Assembly (NCBI GenBank): GCA_025965895.1
Contig: JAOPWC010000185.1
Location: forward strand, 1 to 64,000
DNA length: 64,000 bases
Direction of reading: 5' to 3'
Origin: Mycobacterium sp.
Lineage (GTDB): Bacteria > Actinomycetota > Actinomycetes > Mycobacteriales > Mycobacteriaceae
The notes under the pieces were generated by a model. That model ran no database searches. It was not told the DNA's origin and was given only the letters and a program-made list of their open reading frames with translations. This document shows, piece by piece, positions 17,718 through 26,782 of the stretch (its first letter is position 1; every line of letters starts with the position of its first letter). The translations under genes and the position numbers were made by a program.

Positions 17718-19298
17718 TCAGGATGCCGCGTCGACCATGACGTCGGAGATCTGCGTGCGACTCTGCCCGTTGGTGGTGCCCAGCTTGGAGATCCACACCA
17801 GTACGGTGGATGTGGGCGCAGGGGAGTTGACCGGGATGCGATTGGGGCCCGGCTGCAAAGGCACCGACGGGCTCAGCTCGGTGGTGTCGGACAACGCCTT
17901 CGGGCCCAGGGTCGGCGACGAGCGGACCTGCACCTGCGTCCCGGTGCTGGGAACGTCGAGCCGGACCGCGGTGACCACCGCGGGTCGCGGCAACTGCAGC
18001 AGCAGGCCCACGCCGCTCTTGAAGTTCGGGAACGGCGCGGAATCGAAGTAGGTGTCGGTGGACCACCCCGTTGTGGAGGCGGCGTCGATGGCCAACGCTG
18101 CCTGCCCCGGGTTGTCCGCTCCACCACCCGGCGAGAACACCGTTGCCGCAACGGGTTTGACCGTTAACGCCGGCCGGTTGGCCGGTGTAGGCGGTGGCGA
18201 AGATAACGACGGCGCAGCCAGGCCGAGCCGGTTGGTGTCGAACTTGTTCACGTCCCCGAACACGCGGCTGAGCACCGACGCCAACGCCACCAAGGCGACC
18301 ACGACTATCACGGCGGCCGCGCCCATCCCCGCTAGGATCCCGGCGCGTCGCCGCCCCCGAACCTCCTGGAACAGACCCGGGATATCGCGCACCGGAGCCC
18401 GCCTCTGAGACGGCGGCGGAGCAGGCGCAACCACCGCGGGCATCGGCCACGTGCGATCGGCCTCCGCGATGGCCTGATAAAGCCCGTCCGACAGGGAGCG
18501 GGCGCCGGTGATCCCGCGGTCGGAACACACCGCGCGCGCAGCCAAAGCTGAGATGGGGAACGGGATGTCGAGGTTGACGGCCTGCGGCACCTCGGGCAGG
18601 CCGTCGGGATCGCGCCCGGCGGGGGCCATCCCGCTCGGAAGCCCCGATTCGGGCAGCGCCCAGCGATCGACAAGCAGGGCATAAAGGGCGGCACCGATGC
18701 CGCGAACGTCGTCCTGCGGCGTCGCGCCGGGCATTGTGGCGGGGAAGGCCAGTACGACATCGCCGCCGATGCTGACCCGCAGCCGGCTCGGATGGTCAAT
18801 CGACAGTGCCATGCCCGACCGGTGCGCCATATCGGCCGCCGCCGCCAGCGCCTGGTTGGCGCGAGCTGCCCCGATCGGGGAAGGCGAGATGTCGGCAACC
18901 TCTTTCAGCGACGCGCCACGGATCCACTCGCAGACGACCAATCCACCCTCAGCGCTGCGGGCCACGTCCAGCAACCGGGCAATGCCCGGCATGTCGAATC
19001 GGCTCAGCCGCAGCGTGCGGGTCAGGATGTCGCCCACCGCATCGCCGGGCCCGTCATCGAGGCCGACGATGGTAACCGCGACTTGGCGGTTTAGCGCGGT
19101 ATCGAGCGCCTGCCAGAACTGCAGCCCGGCGGGCCCACCGTGATGCACGAGCAGCCGGTACCGGCCGTCGGCGATGCTGGCACCCGCGACCAGTCGCACC
19201 GGTGTTCCCGAATTGGCGCCTGCGAGGTCGTCGACAACCGGACGCGTGTCCGATGGGACCGCGTCACTCGCCGCCTGGCCTACGAAGTTTTCAGCCAC
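17718..19298 (-). CDS. Stand-alone MurJ-type pseudokinase with TM helix and discoidin-like ectodomain
   Basis: About 526 residues resembling the C-terminal half of mycobacterial MurJ/MviN (Rv3910) but without the lipid II flippase part. An N-terminal kinase-like fold begins at DGRYRLLVHHGGPAGLQFWQA and runs to about residue 270. The catalytic lysine position is threonine (QVAVTIV) and no HRD or DFG motif is present, so it is a pseudokinase. A single TM helix lies at about 322-346. The rest has the F5/8-type (discoidin) fold seen in MurJ: AALAIDAASTTGWSTDTY, VLVWISKLG, ISDVMVDAAS. GTG 19298 is chosen because GGGGAGAGG precedes it; GTG 19313 is the alternative. A small two-TM gene lies 51 bases upstream on the same strand. 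Confidence 0.85.
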   Translation of the reverse strand: MAENFVGQAASDAVPSDTRPVVDDLAGANSGTPVRLVAGASIADGRYRLLVHHGGPAGLQFWQALDTALNRQVAVTIVGLDDGPGDAVGDILTRTLRLSRFDMPGIARLLDVARSAEGGLVVCEWIRGASLKEVADISPSPIGAARANQALAAAADMAHRSGMALSIDHPSRLRVSIGGDVVLAFPATMPGATPQDDVRGIGAALYALLVDRWALPESGLPSGMAPAGRDPDGLPEVPQAVNLDIPFPISALAARAVCSDRGITGARSLSDGLYQAIAEADRTWPMPAVVAPAPPPSQRRAPVRDIPGLFQEVRGRRRAGILAGMGAAAVIVVVALVALASVLSRVFGDVNKFDTNRLGLAAPSLSSPPPTPANRPALTVKPVAATVFSPGGGADNPGQAALAIDAASTTGWSTDTYFDSAPFPNFKSGVGLLLQLPRPAVVTAVRLDVPSTGTQVQVRSSPTLGPKALSDTTELSPSVPLQPGPNRIPVNSPAPTSTVLVWISKLGTTNGQSRTQISDVMVDAAS

Positions 19299-19349
19299 CG
19301 CCCTCTCCCCCACTGCTCAGCGTACGAGGACGACCCGTGGTTGTGTCGA

Positions 19350-19721
19350 TTAGCCGCTCATTGGTGGGCGGCTTCCTCCCGCGGTTCCCAGTCTTCCTGC
19401 TCCTCCTCGTATTACGAACGCGCCGGCGATCGCGATCACTCCGACGACCACGAGAGGAATCGTCCATGCCCGCCGATGCGACAGCGCCGACTGGCATTCG
19501 GCCACATAGCTGGTGTGGGGGACGAACTCGCTCACCACCGGAAGGTTCGCCAGGTTCTTGCTGTCCGCATCACGGGCGGCGGAGAGGTCAGACGCTATCC
19601 CGTTCCCGCAGCCGATCGTGTCGCCGTTGGCACCGGACACCGAGACCGGCACCAGTAGACCGACGACGCCGGCGATCAACAGGATCGCTCCCGCCAGCAT
19701 GATCAACCTTCGCAAAGTCAT
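19350..19721 (-). CDS. Small membrane protein with two TM helices, unknown
   Basis: 123 residues from ATG 19721, chosen because CAGGGAGCACAAC precedes it; the open frame to 19805 adds a non-hydrophobic tail without ribosome site. The first TM helix (about 5-27, LIMLAGAILLIAGVVGLLVPV) and a second (about 85-105, WTIPLVVVGVIAIAGAFVI) flank an extracytoplasmic loop of about 55 residues with two cysteines (IGCGNG and AECQSA) that could pair. I do not recognise the family. It is upstream of the pseudokinase on the same strand, 51 bases apart, so the two may be co-expressed; it is divergent from the DUF2613 gene. Confidence 0.65.
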   Translation of the reverse strand: MTLRRLIMLAGAILLIAGVVGLLVPVSVSGANGDTIGCGNGIASDLSAARDADSKNLANLPVVSEFVPHTSYVAECQSALSHRRAWTIPLVVVGVIAIAGAFVIRGGAGRLGTAGGSRPPMSG

Positions 19722-19911
19722 GTTGTGCTCCCTGCCACGACATATCGGAGACGGCGTCGGCTGCCGTCTCGCCCTAGTTATGCCCACTTTTCGGCCATTC
19801 ATCACTTCCGATAGCCGATCGGCGCTGCCCCGCTCGTGGCGGCGGGGCGTTGACCGCCTCTTCTGCTACGTTGGCGACAAACCCCGACGTCAACTTCCTA
19901 GGAGCCCGAGG

Positions 19912-20085
19912 ATGAACCGGTTCTTGCTGCCCGCGGCGGCCAGCATCGTGGTCGGTCTGCTACTGGGTGCGGCCGCGGTCTTTGGTGTGACGCTAATGGT
20001 GCAGCAAGACACCAAGTCGCCACTGACCGCGGGCGATCCGCAGTCCTCGGTACTCAACCGGGTGGAGTACGGCAACCGCAGCTAA
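19912..20085 (+). CDS. DUF2613 small secreted/membrane protein (Rv0236A-like)
   Basis: 57 residues starting at ATG 19912, preceded by AGGAGCCCGAGG. It has one hydrophobic segment (about 6-30, LLPAAASIVVGLLLGAAAVFG) and the conserved ending SSVLNRVEYGNRS. Length and sequence match Rv0236A as I recall it, which lies directly before aftD in M. tuberculosis. aftD begins 34 bases downstream, so the two are probably one transcript. Function is unknown. A role linked to AftD is suggested only by conserved position. Confidence 0.85.
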   Translation: MNRFLLPAAASIVVGLLLGAAAVFGVTLMVQQDTKSPLTAGDPQSSVLNRVEYGNRS

Positions 20086-20119
20086 TCCGCTCGCGCTCTC
20101 GAGACTGTCGGGGCGGTGG

Positions 20120-23100
20120 TTGTGGGCCGTCGGGGCCGCCGCGCTGATCCTGTCCTTCGCCCAGTCGCCGGGACTGATCTCCCCCGACACCAAGCTCGAC
20201 CTCACCGCGAATCCGCTGCGGTTCTTGGAGCGGGCCGCCAATCTGTGGAACAGCGAGTTGCCGTTCGGCCAGGCGCAGAACCAGGCGTACGGATACCTGT
20301 TTCCGCACGGGGCGTTTTTCCTGCTCGGCCACACGCTGGGGCTGCCCGGCTGGGTCACCCAACGCCTGTGGTGGGCACTTCTGCTGACCGTCGGTTTCTG
20401 GGGGCTGCTGCGCGTCGCCGAGGCGCTGGGTATCGGCACGACCAGTTCGCGGGTCGTGGCCGCGGCGGCGTTCGCGTTGTCGCCGCGCGTGCTGACCACG
20501 GTCGGGTCCATTTCGTCGGAGACGCTGCCGATGATGCTGGCACCGTGGGTCCTGCTGCCGGTGATCCTCGCGCTGCGGGGCCAAAGCAATCTGCGCGGGT
20601 TGGCCGCGCGGGCGGCCCTGGCCGTCGCGTTGATGGGTGCGGTCAACGCCGTCGCGACGCTGACGGGCTGCCTGCCCGCGCTGATCTGGTGGGCCTGCCA
20701 CCGGCCGGACCGACGGTGGTGGCGGTTCACCGCATGGTGGCTGCTCGGCACCGTGCTGGCCACCTGGTGGTGGCTGGTGGCGCTGATCCTGCTGGGCCGC
20801 GTCAGCCCACCTTTCCTGGACTACATCGAATCGTCGGGTGTCACCACCCAGTGGACGTCGCTGATCGAGGTGCTGCGCGGCACCGACAGCTGGACACCGT
20901 TCGTCGCGCCCGGCGCCACCGCGGGCTCGTCGCTTGTGACCGGGCCGGTGGCGACCCTGGCCACGACGGTGGTGGCCGCGGCCGGCGTGGCCGCGCTGAC
21001 ATTGCGCTCGATGCCCGCCCGCGGGCGGCTGATCACGATGCTGCTCATCGGCGTCACGCTGCTGGCAGCCGGCTACTCCGGCGGCCTTGGATCGCCCCTG
21101 GCGCAGCACGTGCAGGCGTTCCTCGACGGGGGCGGCGCCCCGCTGCGCAACGTGCACAAGCTCGAACCCGTGATCCGGCTGCCGCTGGTCCTGGGTATCG
21201 CCCACCTGCTGGGACGTGTACCGCTGCCCGGCAGCGCGCCGCGGCGGGTCTGGGTCAACGCGCTCGCCCATCCCGAGCACGACAAGCGCGTCGCCGTCGG
21301 CATCGTCGTCCTCATCGCGCTTGCCGTCAGCACCTCGCTGGCCTGGACAGGGCGGCTGACGCCGCCGGGCGCGTTCGGCGCGATACCGCAGTACTGGCAC
21401 GACACCGCTGACTGGCTCGACGCACACAACAACGAGGGGCAGCCGCGGGGCCGGGTCCTGGTGGTACCGGGGTCGCCGTTCGCGACGCAGGTCTGGGGCA
21501 CCAGCCACGACGAGCCGCTGCAGGTGTTGGGCAACAGCCCATGGGGTGTCCGTGACTCCGTGCCTTTGACCCCTCCGCAGACCATCCGGGCGCTGGATTC
21601 CGTCCAACGGCTGTTCGCCGAGGGTCGTCCGTCCGCCGGCCTCGCTGATACGCTTGCCCGACAAGGCGTTTCGTACCTCGTGGTGCGTAACGACCTGGAG
21701 CCGGACACCTCACGTTCGGCGCGGCCGATCCTGGTACATCGCACCGTGGAAGGCTCCCCGGGGCTGACGAAGGTCGCACAGTTCGGCACTCCGGTCGGCG
21801 CCGGGACGATCTCGGGGTTCGTCGCCGACAGCGACCTGCGGCCCCGATACCCCGCGGTGGAGATCTACCGGGTCGAAACGAAATCCAGCTCCACCCCCGG
21901 CGCTTCGTACTTCGCCGACGCCGACGCGATGGCGCGCGTGGACGGCGGGCCGGAGGCGCTGCTCCGGCTCGACGAACGCCGCCGGTTGACGCACCAGCCG
22001 CCGCTGGGACCCGTGCTCACCACGGCCGACGCCCAACACGCCGGACTGGCAGTGCCCGTCGTCACGGTCACTGACACGCCGGCGGCCCGGGAAACCGACT
22101 ATGGCCGTGTCGACGATCACTCCTCGGCGGTGCGGACCCGAGACGACCGCCGCAACACGTTCAACCGGGTGCCGGACTACCCGAGCACCGCGGCGATGGT
22201 CTTCAGCGAGTGGACGGGCGGGCGGATCACCGTGTCCAGCTCGGCGTCCGACTCCACCGCGCTGCCCAACGTCTCCCCGGCGAGCGGGCCCACCGCGGCG
22301 ATCGACGGCGACCCGGCTACCAGCTGGGTGTCCAATGCGCTGCAGGCCGCGGTCGGCCAGTGGCTACAGATCGACTTCGACAAACCCGTCACCAATGCGG
22401 CGATCACGATCACTCCGAGCGCGACCGCGGTTGGCGCACAGGTCCGCAAGATTCAGGTCTCCACGGCGACCGGCACCACCACGCTGCGCTTCGACAAGGC
22501 CGGCGAACCGCTCACCGCGGCGCTGCCCTACGGCGAGACACCGTGGGTGCGGGTGACCGCGATCGGCACCGACGACGACTCCCCCGGCGTGCAGTTCGGC
22601 ATCACCGACGTCGCGGTGACCCAGTATGACGCCGACAGCTTCGCGCACCCGGTTGAGTTGCGCCACACCGTGGCGGTCCCAGGCCCCCCGACCGGTTCAG
22701 TAGTCGCGGGATGGGACCTCGGCCCGGAGCTGCTCGGCCGGCTTGGCTGCGCCGAAAGCCCCGAGCGGGTGCGGTGCGCCGCTGCGATGGCACTGGCCCC
22801 CGAGGAGCCGGTGAACTTCAGCCGCACGTTGACGGTGCCCGAGCCGACCACCGTCACGCCGATGGTGTGGGTGCGGGCCAGGCAGGGACCGAAACTGGCT
22901 GACCTGGTTGCCGCACCCGGGGCGGCACGGGCCTTCGGCGACGCCGACATGATCGACGTGTCCGGTTCGGCCTATGCCGCCGCCGACGGCGACCCCCGCA
23001 CGTCGTGGACGGCGCCCCAGGGCGTCGTGCACGGCAAGAACCCACCCACCCTGACCTTGCGATTGCCTGCACCCGCGCTGGTGACGGGGTTGCGGCTCAC

Positions 23101-24313
23101 GCCGAGCTCGTCGTCGGTCCCGGCCCATCCCACGCTGGTCGCCGTCGATCTCGGCAACGGCCCGCAGGTCCGCCGGGTGACGGAATCGGGGGACGGCGAC
23201 AGCGGCGTCCAGACGTTGCGGCTGACTCCGCAGGTCACCCAGACCGTCAAACTCAGCGTGCTGAGCTGGGACGACGTCATCGACCGCACCGCGCTGGGCT
23301 TCGACCAACTGAAGCCCCCCGGCATCGCGGAGATCGCCGCACTGGGCCAGGACGGCAAACCGATCGCCCCCGCCGACGCGGCACGCAACCGAGGCCGCCA
23401 CGTCGACATCGACTGCGGCCAGGGCCCGATGATCGCGATCACCGGGCGGTTCGTGCCGACCTCGGTCCACACCACCGTCGATGCGCTGCTGTCCGGCGAG
23501 CCGATCGCCGCACAACCGTGCCAGCGTGATCCGATCGCGCTGCCCTCGGGCCGACAGGAGCTGCTGATCAGCCCCGGCCCCGCGTTCGTCGTCGACGGCG
23601 CCCAACTGGCCGGGCCCGTCGCCACCGGCCTGCGCACTGCGGAAACCACTGCCGCGGACACCGGCACCTGGGAGCCCGCGCGCCGCGAGGTGCGCACGAC
23701 GCCGGCCGCGTCGCCTCGGGTGCTGGTGGTGCCCGAATCCGTCAGCCCCGGCTGGATCGCGCGCACCGCCGACGGCATCCGGCTGACCCCGGTCACCGTC
23801 AACGGCTGGCAGCAGGGCTGGGTGGTGCCGGCCGGCACCGGAGGCACGATCACGCTGACATTCCCGTCCAACGATCTGTACCGCGCGGGGCTGGGCGGCG
23901 GGCTTGCGCTGCTGCCGCTGCTCGCGCTGCTGGCGCTGGTGCCGCCACGGCGACGGCGCCCTCCCGATGAGGCCGCCCGGCCCTGGCGGCCGAACGCGGC
24001 GGCCAGCGCGGTCGCGGTGCTCGCGGTGGGATGGGTGATCGCCGGCGTGGGCGGCGCGGCGGTGTTCGCGGCGTTGCTCGCCCTGCGGTACTGGCTCACG
24101 AGGCGGCCAAAGGGGCCCTCAGGCACCGCGATAGCGGGCACCTCGGCAGCGGCGCTGATCCTCGCGGGGGCCGTGTTGTCCCGGCATCCTTGGCGATCGG
24201 TCGGCGGATACGTCGGGCACTCATGGGGTGTACAGCTGCTGGCGCTGATCGCGATCGGCGCGGTCGCGGCATCTGCGGTGTCAATGACCAGCCGCAAAGA
24301 CCCGGTCCCGTAG
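20120..24313 (+). CDS. aftD: Alpha-(1->3)-arabinofuranosyltransferase AftD
   Basis: A 1,397-residue GT-C glycosyltransferase adding branching arabinofuranose to arabinogalactan/lipoarabinomannan in the periplasm. The N-terminal multi-TM part includes SPDTKLDLTANPLRFLERA with the GT-C aspartate, and LPFGQAQNQAYGYLFPHG. Discoidin/CBM-like ectodomains lie in the middle (for example around 720-840 and 960-1060). TM helices return near 1260-1390. Length matches Rv0236c (1,400). No in-frame ATG or GTG lies near the start: similarity already begins upstream at 20087 (PLALSRLSGRW), so TTG 20120 is the best listed start but CTG 20105 or an even earlier non-standard start is possible. Confidence 0.95.
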   Translation: MWAVGAAALILSFAQSPGLISPDTKLDLTANPLRFLERAANLWNSELPFGQAQNQAYGYLFPHGAFFLLGHTLGLPGWVTQRLWWALLLTVGFWGLLRVAEALGIGTTSSRVVAAAAFALSPRVLTTVGSISSETLPMMLAPWVLLPVILALRGQSNLRGLAARAALAVALMGAVNAVATLTGCLPALIWWACHRPDRRWWRFTAWWLLGTVLATWWWLVALILLGRVSPPFLDYIESSGVTTQWTSLIEVLRGTDSWTPFVAPGATAGSSLVTGPVATLATTVVAAAGVAALTLRSMPARGRLITMLLIGVTLLAAGYSGGLGSPLAQHVQAFLDGGGAPLRNVHKLEPVIRLPLVLGIAHLLGRVPLPGSAPRRVWVNALAHPEHDKRVAVGIVVLIALAVSTSLAWTGRLTPPGAFGAIPQYWHDTADWLDAHNNEGQPRGRVLVVPGSPFATQVWGTSHDEPLQVLGNSPWGVRDSVPLTPPQTIRALDSVQRLFAEGRPSAGLADTLARQGVSYLVVRNDLEPDTSRSARPILVHRTVEGSPGLTKVAQFGTPVGAGTISGFVADSDLRPRYPAVEIYRVETKSSSTPGASYFADADAMARVDGGPEALLRLDERRRLTHQPPLGPVLTTADAQHAGLAVPVVTVTDTPAARETDYGRVDDHSSAVRTRDDRRNTFNRVPDYPSTAAMVFSEWTGGRITVSSSASDSTALPNVSPASGPTAAIDGDPATSWVSNALQAAVGQWLQIDFDKPVTNAAITITPSATAVGAQVRKIQVSTATGTTTLRFDKAGEPLTAALPYGETPWVRVTAIGTDDDSPGVQFGITDVAVTQYDADSFAHPVELRHTVAVPGPPTGSVVAGWDLGPELLGRLGCAESPERVRCAAAMALAPEEPVNFSRTLTVPEPTTVTPMVWVRARQGPKLADLVAAPGAARAFGDADMIDVSGSAYAAADGDPRTSWTAPQGVVHGKNPPTLTLRLPAPALVTGLRLTPSSSSVPAHPTLVAVDLGNGPQVRRVTESGDGDSGVQTLRLTPQVTQTVKLSVLSWDDVIDRTALGFDQLKPPGIAEIAALGQDGKPIAPADAARNRGRHVDIDCGQGPMIAITGRFVPTSVHTTVDALLSGEPIAAQPCQRDPIALPSGRQELLISPGPAFVVDGAQLAGPVATGLRTAETTAADTGTWEPARREVRTTPAASPRVLVVPESVSPGWIARTADGIRLTPVTVNGWQQGWVVPAGTGGTITLTFPSNDLYRAGLGGGLALLPLLALLALVPPRRRRPPDEAARPWRPNAAASAVAVLAVGWVIAGVGGAAVFAALLALRYWLTRRPKGPSGTAIAGTSAAALILAGAVLSRHPWRSVGGYVGHSWGVQLLALIAIGAVAASAVSMTSRKDPVP

Positions 24314-24325
24314 CACAATGCCGCC

Positions 24326-25303
24326 ATGCCACAAATGAACACGGTCGGGGGCGCCATCGACACATCGGCGCTCGGCGTCACCCTGATGCACGAGCACGTC
24401 TTCATCATGACCACGGAGATCACCCAGAACTATCCCGAAGCCTGGGGCGACGAAGACCAGCGCGTGGCCGACGCGATCACACGCATGAACGAGCTGACGG
24501 CCAGCGGCGTCGACACGATCGTCGACCTCACGGTCATCGGGCTCGGCCGCTACATTCCCCGGATTGTCCGCATCGCAGCGGCCACCGACTTGAACATCGT
24601 CGTCGCGACCGGCGTCTACACCTACAACGACGTGCCGTTCTTCTTGCACTATCAGGGGCCGGGCACCATTCTGGACGGCCCCGAGATCATGACCGACATG
24701 TTCGTCCGCGACATCGAGCAGGGCATCGCCGACACCGGGGTCAAGGCCGCGATCCTGAAGTGCGCCACAGACGAACCCGGAATGACTCCCGGCGTCGAAC
24801 GCGTGTTGCGCGCAGTGGCCCAGGCTCACCGCCAGACAGGCGTGCCGATCTCCACGCACACGCATGCGGCCACGCGCAGAGGACTTGAACAGCAGCGGAT
24901 CTTCTCCGACGAAGGCGTTGACCTGAGCCGCGTGGTCATCGGGCATTCCGGCGACACCACCGACATCGACTATCTCGAAGAGCTGATCGCCACCGGGTCG
25001 TACATCGGCATGGACCGCTTCGGCCTGGACGTGTACCTGCCGTTCGAGGATCGGGTGCGCACCGTGGCGCGGATGTGCGAACGCGGGCATGCCGACAAAA
25101 TGGTGCTGTCACACGACGCGTCCTGCTATTTCGACGCGCTGCCCGAAGCGATACTGCCTGTTGCCCTGCCCAATTGGCACTATCTGCACATCCACAACGA
25201 CGTGATCCCGGCGCTGACGGCCCGCGGCGTCACCGACGAGCAGATCCACACGATGCTGGTGGACAATCCCCGCAACATCTTTGCGGCCCAAGGCGGTTAC
25301 TGA
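24326..25303 (+). CDS. php: Phosphotriesterase-like lactonase Php
   Basis: A 325-residue amidohydrolase-fold enzyme of the phosphotriesterase-like lactonase group. The metal ligands H22 and H24 are in LMHEHVF, the bridging carboxylated lysine in AAILKCATDEPG (about K145), the histidines in PISTHTHA and VVIGHSGD, and the catalytic aspartate in VLSHDASCYF. The length equals Rv0230c (326). Such enzymes mainly hydrolyse lactones (including acyl-homoserine lactones), with weak phosphotriesterase activity. It begins 12 bases after aftD and is convergent with the acyltransferase gene. Confidence 0.95.
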   Translation: MPQMNTVGGAIDTSALGVTLMHEHVFIMTTEITQNYPEAWGDEDQRVADAITRMNELTASGVDTIVDLTVIGLGRYIPRIVRIAAATDLNIVVATGVYTYNDVPFFLHYQGPGTILDGPEIMTDMFVRDIEQGIADTGVKAAILKCATDEPGMTPGVERVLRAVAQAHRQTGVPISTHTHAATRRGLEQQRIFSDEGVDLSRVVIGHSGDTTDIDYLEELIATGSYIGMDRFGLDVYLPFEDRVRTVARMCERGHADKMVLSHDASCYFDALPEAILPVALPNWHYLHIHNDVIPALTARGVTDEQIHTMLVDNPRNIFAAQGGY

Positions 25304-25353
25304 CACGCCCCGAGCCTGTCGGATGGATCGGGACGCAGTTCGTCGCACCGACA

Positions 25354-26535
25354 TCAGCGCACGCCGGCAGGCTCCGGCGTCCCGGTGATCGCGCTGTCGA
25401 GCGGCGGCGCGTAGCGGCTGCGGCGATACTCCCAGCGCCGCAACGCCACCCGGCACGGCGACTCGACCAGCGCGTAACTCACGGCCGCCATCGCCAACCC
25501 GAAGATCAGCGTCAGTACCAATACCACCGGCATGTCACCGGTGAAGGCGAACTTTCCGATCACGGGGAACACCATGTTGAGCGCCGCCAGATGCCAGATG
25601 AAAAGCCCGTACGACCAGCGGCCCAGCGTCACCATCGGGCGGCTGCCCAGAAAACCGTGCGGCGTGTGTGGGCGGTCGAGCACCAGCGGCGCCAGCAGGG
25701 CCCCGGCCACCACGGCGCCCATCGCCGTTCTGACCACGAACTGGCTCATCGTGGCCGGGGTCAACCCCTCGGGCCCGGCCAGCGGTGACGCGGCAACCAG
25801 ATAGGCGGCCACCGCGATGGCCGCCATCACGACCCGCCGCCGCGCCAGCGAGTGCATCCACCCCGGCGGGCTGACGGTCCACTCGGCCAACAGCATGCCC
25901 GCAGCGAACCAGCACGCGTACGCCGGCGGCCAGTTCAGCATGTTGACGCCCTGTGCGGTGTGGATCGGGACGAAACCCCAGGCCAAGCTCGCCAACGCCA
26001 ACGTGGCGATCGCCGGCACCCGGGCGCGGACCGGGAACCTGCGGGTCATGAGCGCCAGCACCGGCAGTGCGAGGTAGAAGGTGACCTCCACCGAGAGGCT
26101 CCACATCTGGGTGAGGCCTGCCGTCAGGGTCAGCGGCACGTAAATCTGGGTCAGAGTCAGGTTGGCCAGCCACACGGTCGGGCTGGCGTGGTCGGCGTCG
26201 GGCAGCAGCGTCAGGATCACCACGACCACAACGAGGTACGCCGGCATGATCCTGACGATCCGCGACCGCAGGTAGTGCGCGGTCGGGGGAACCTGCCGCA
26301 GGCCCCGTGCCGCACCCGCATGCCCGCGCCACAGCAGGAAACCGGTGAGCGCGAAGAACACCGCAACCGCCAGGTCGAACCGACCGAACAGCCGGCCGGC
26401 CACCCCGCCGGCGTGGCCGGTCTGAAACGCGACGTGAGTGATCACCACGCCGGTCGCGGCGCAGGCGCGCAAACCTTCCACGGCGGGAACGAAGCTGCGG
26501 GCCCCTCCGACGGGTTCACATCGACCTACCGACAC
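25354..26535 (-). CDS. Membrane acyltransferase (acyltransferase 3 family, Rv0228-like)
   Basis: About 393 residues with ten or so TM segments. It is of the AT3/OafA family: FVPAVEGLRACAATGVVITHVAFQ split over helix 1 with the catalytic histidine, then RFDLAVAVFFALTGFLLWR, the HYLRSRIVRIMPAY arginine motif, TQMWSLSVEVTFYL and the C-terminal GRWSYGLFIWHL. These transfer acetyl or succinyl groups to envelope glycans. Start is uncertain: GTG 26535 is used here; the frame is open to 26646 and the conserved part starts only at FVPAVEG. Highly similar to Rv0228, which sits beside DUF3068 in M. tuberculosis too. Confidence 0.88.
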   Translation of the reverse strand: MSVGRCEPVGGARSFVPAVEGLRACAATGVVITHVAFQTGHAGGVAGRLFGRFDLAVAVFFALTGFLLWRGHAGAARGLRQVPPTAHYLRSRIVRIMPAYLVVVVVILTLLPDADHASPTVWLANLTLTQIYVPLTLTAGLTQMWSLSVEVTFYLALPVLALMTRRFPVRARVPAIATLALASLAWGFVPIHTAQGVNMLNWPPAYACWFAAGMLLAEWTVSPPGWMHSLARRRVVMAAIAVAAYLVAASPLAGPEGLTPATMSQFVVRTAMGAVVAGALLAPLVLDRPHTPHGFLGSRPMVTLGRWSYGLFIWHLAALNMVFPVIGKFAFTGDMPVVLVLTLIFGLAMAAVSYALVESPCRVALRRWEYRRSRYAPPLDSAITGTPEPAGVR

Positions 26536-26782
26536 AAATGACCAGTGTGCCGCACGGCTCTCCGGTCGCTTCTTGACCGCCCCCGCCCCCAGCGCAAACC
26601 GCGGGGAAATTGGGTAGTACCGCCACAGCGCAGCGCCCGGAAGCACCTGCGCGGTAGGCGTGAGACTTAGATTCTGCTGTTAGGGTCGAACGGGCTTTTG
26701 CCTCCACTGCCTGGTCGGAGCAAGTGGCGGCGGATGGTCATACAGTCCGTCTCGGTCGCGCAGAGGCCGGAAGGAGGCACGG

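Noticed and set aside
20054-21664. 536-codon minus-strand frame across aftD
   Set aside because: Low-complexity Arg/Gln/Gly/Pro-rich translation typical of antisense to high-GC genes; aftD explains the region.
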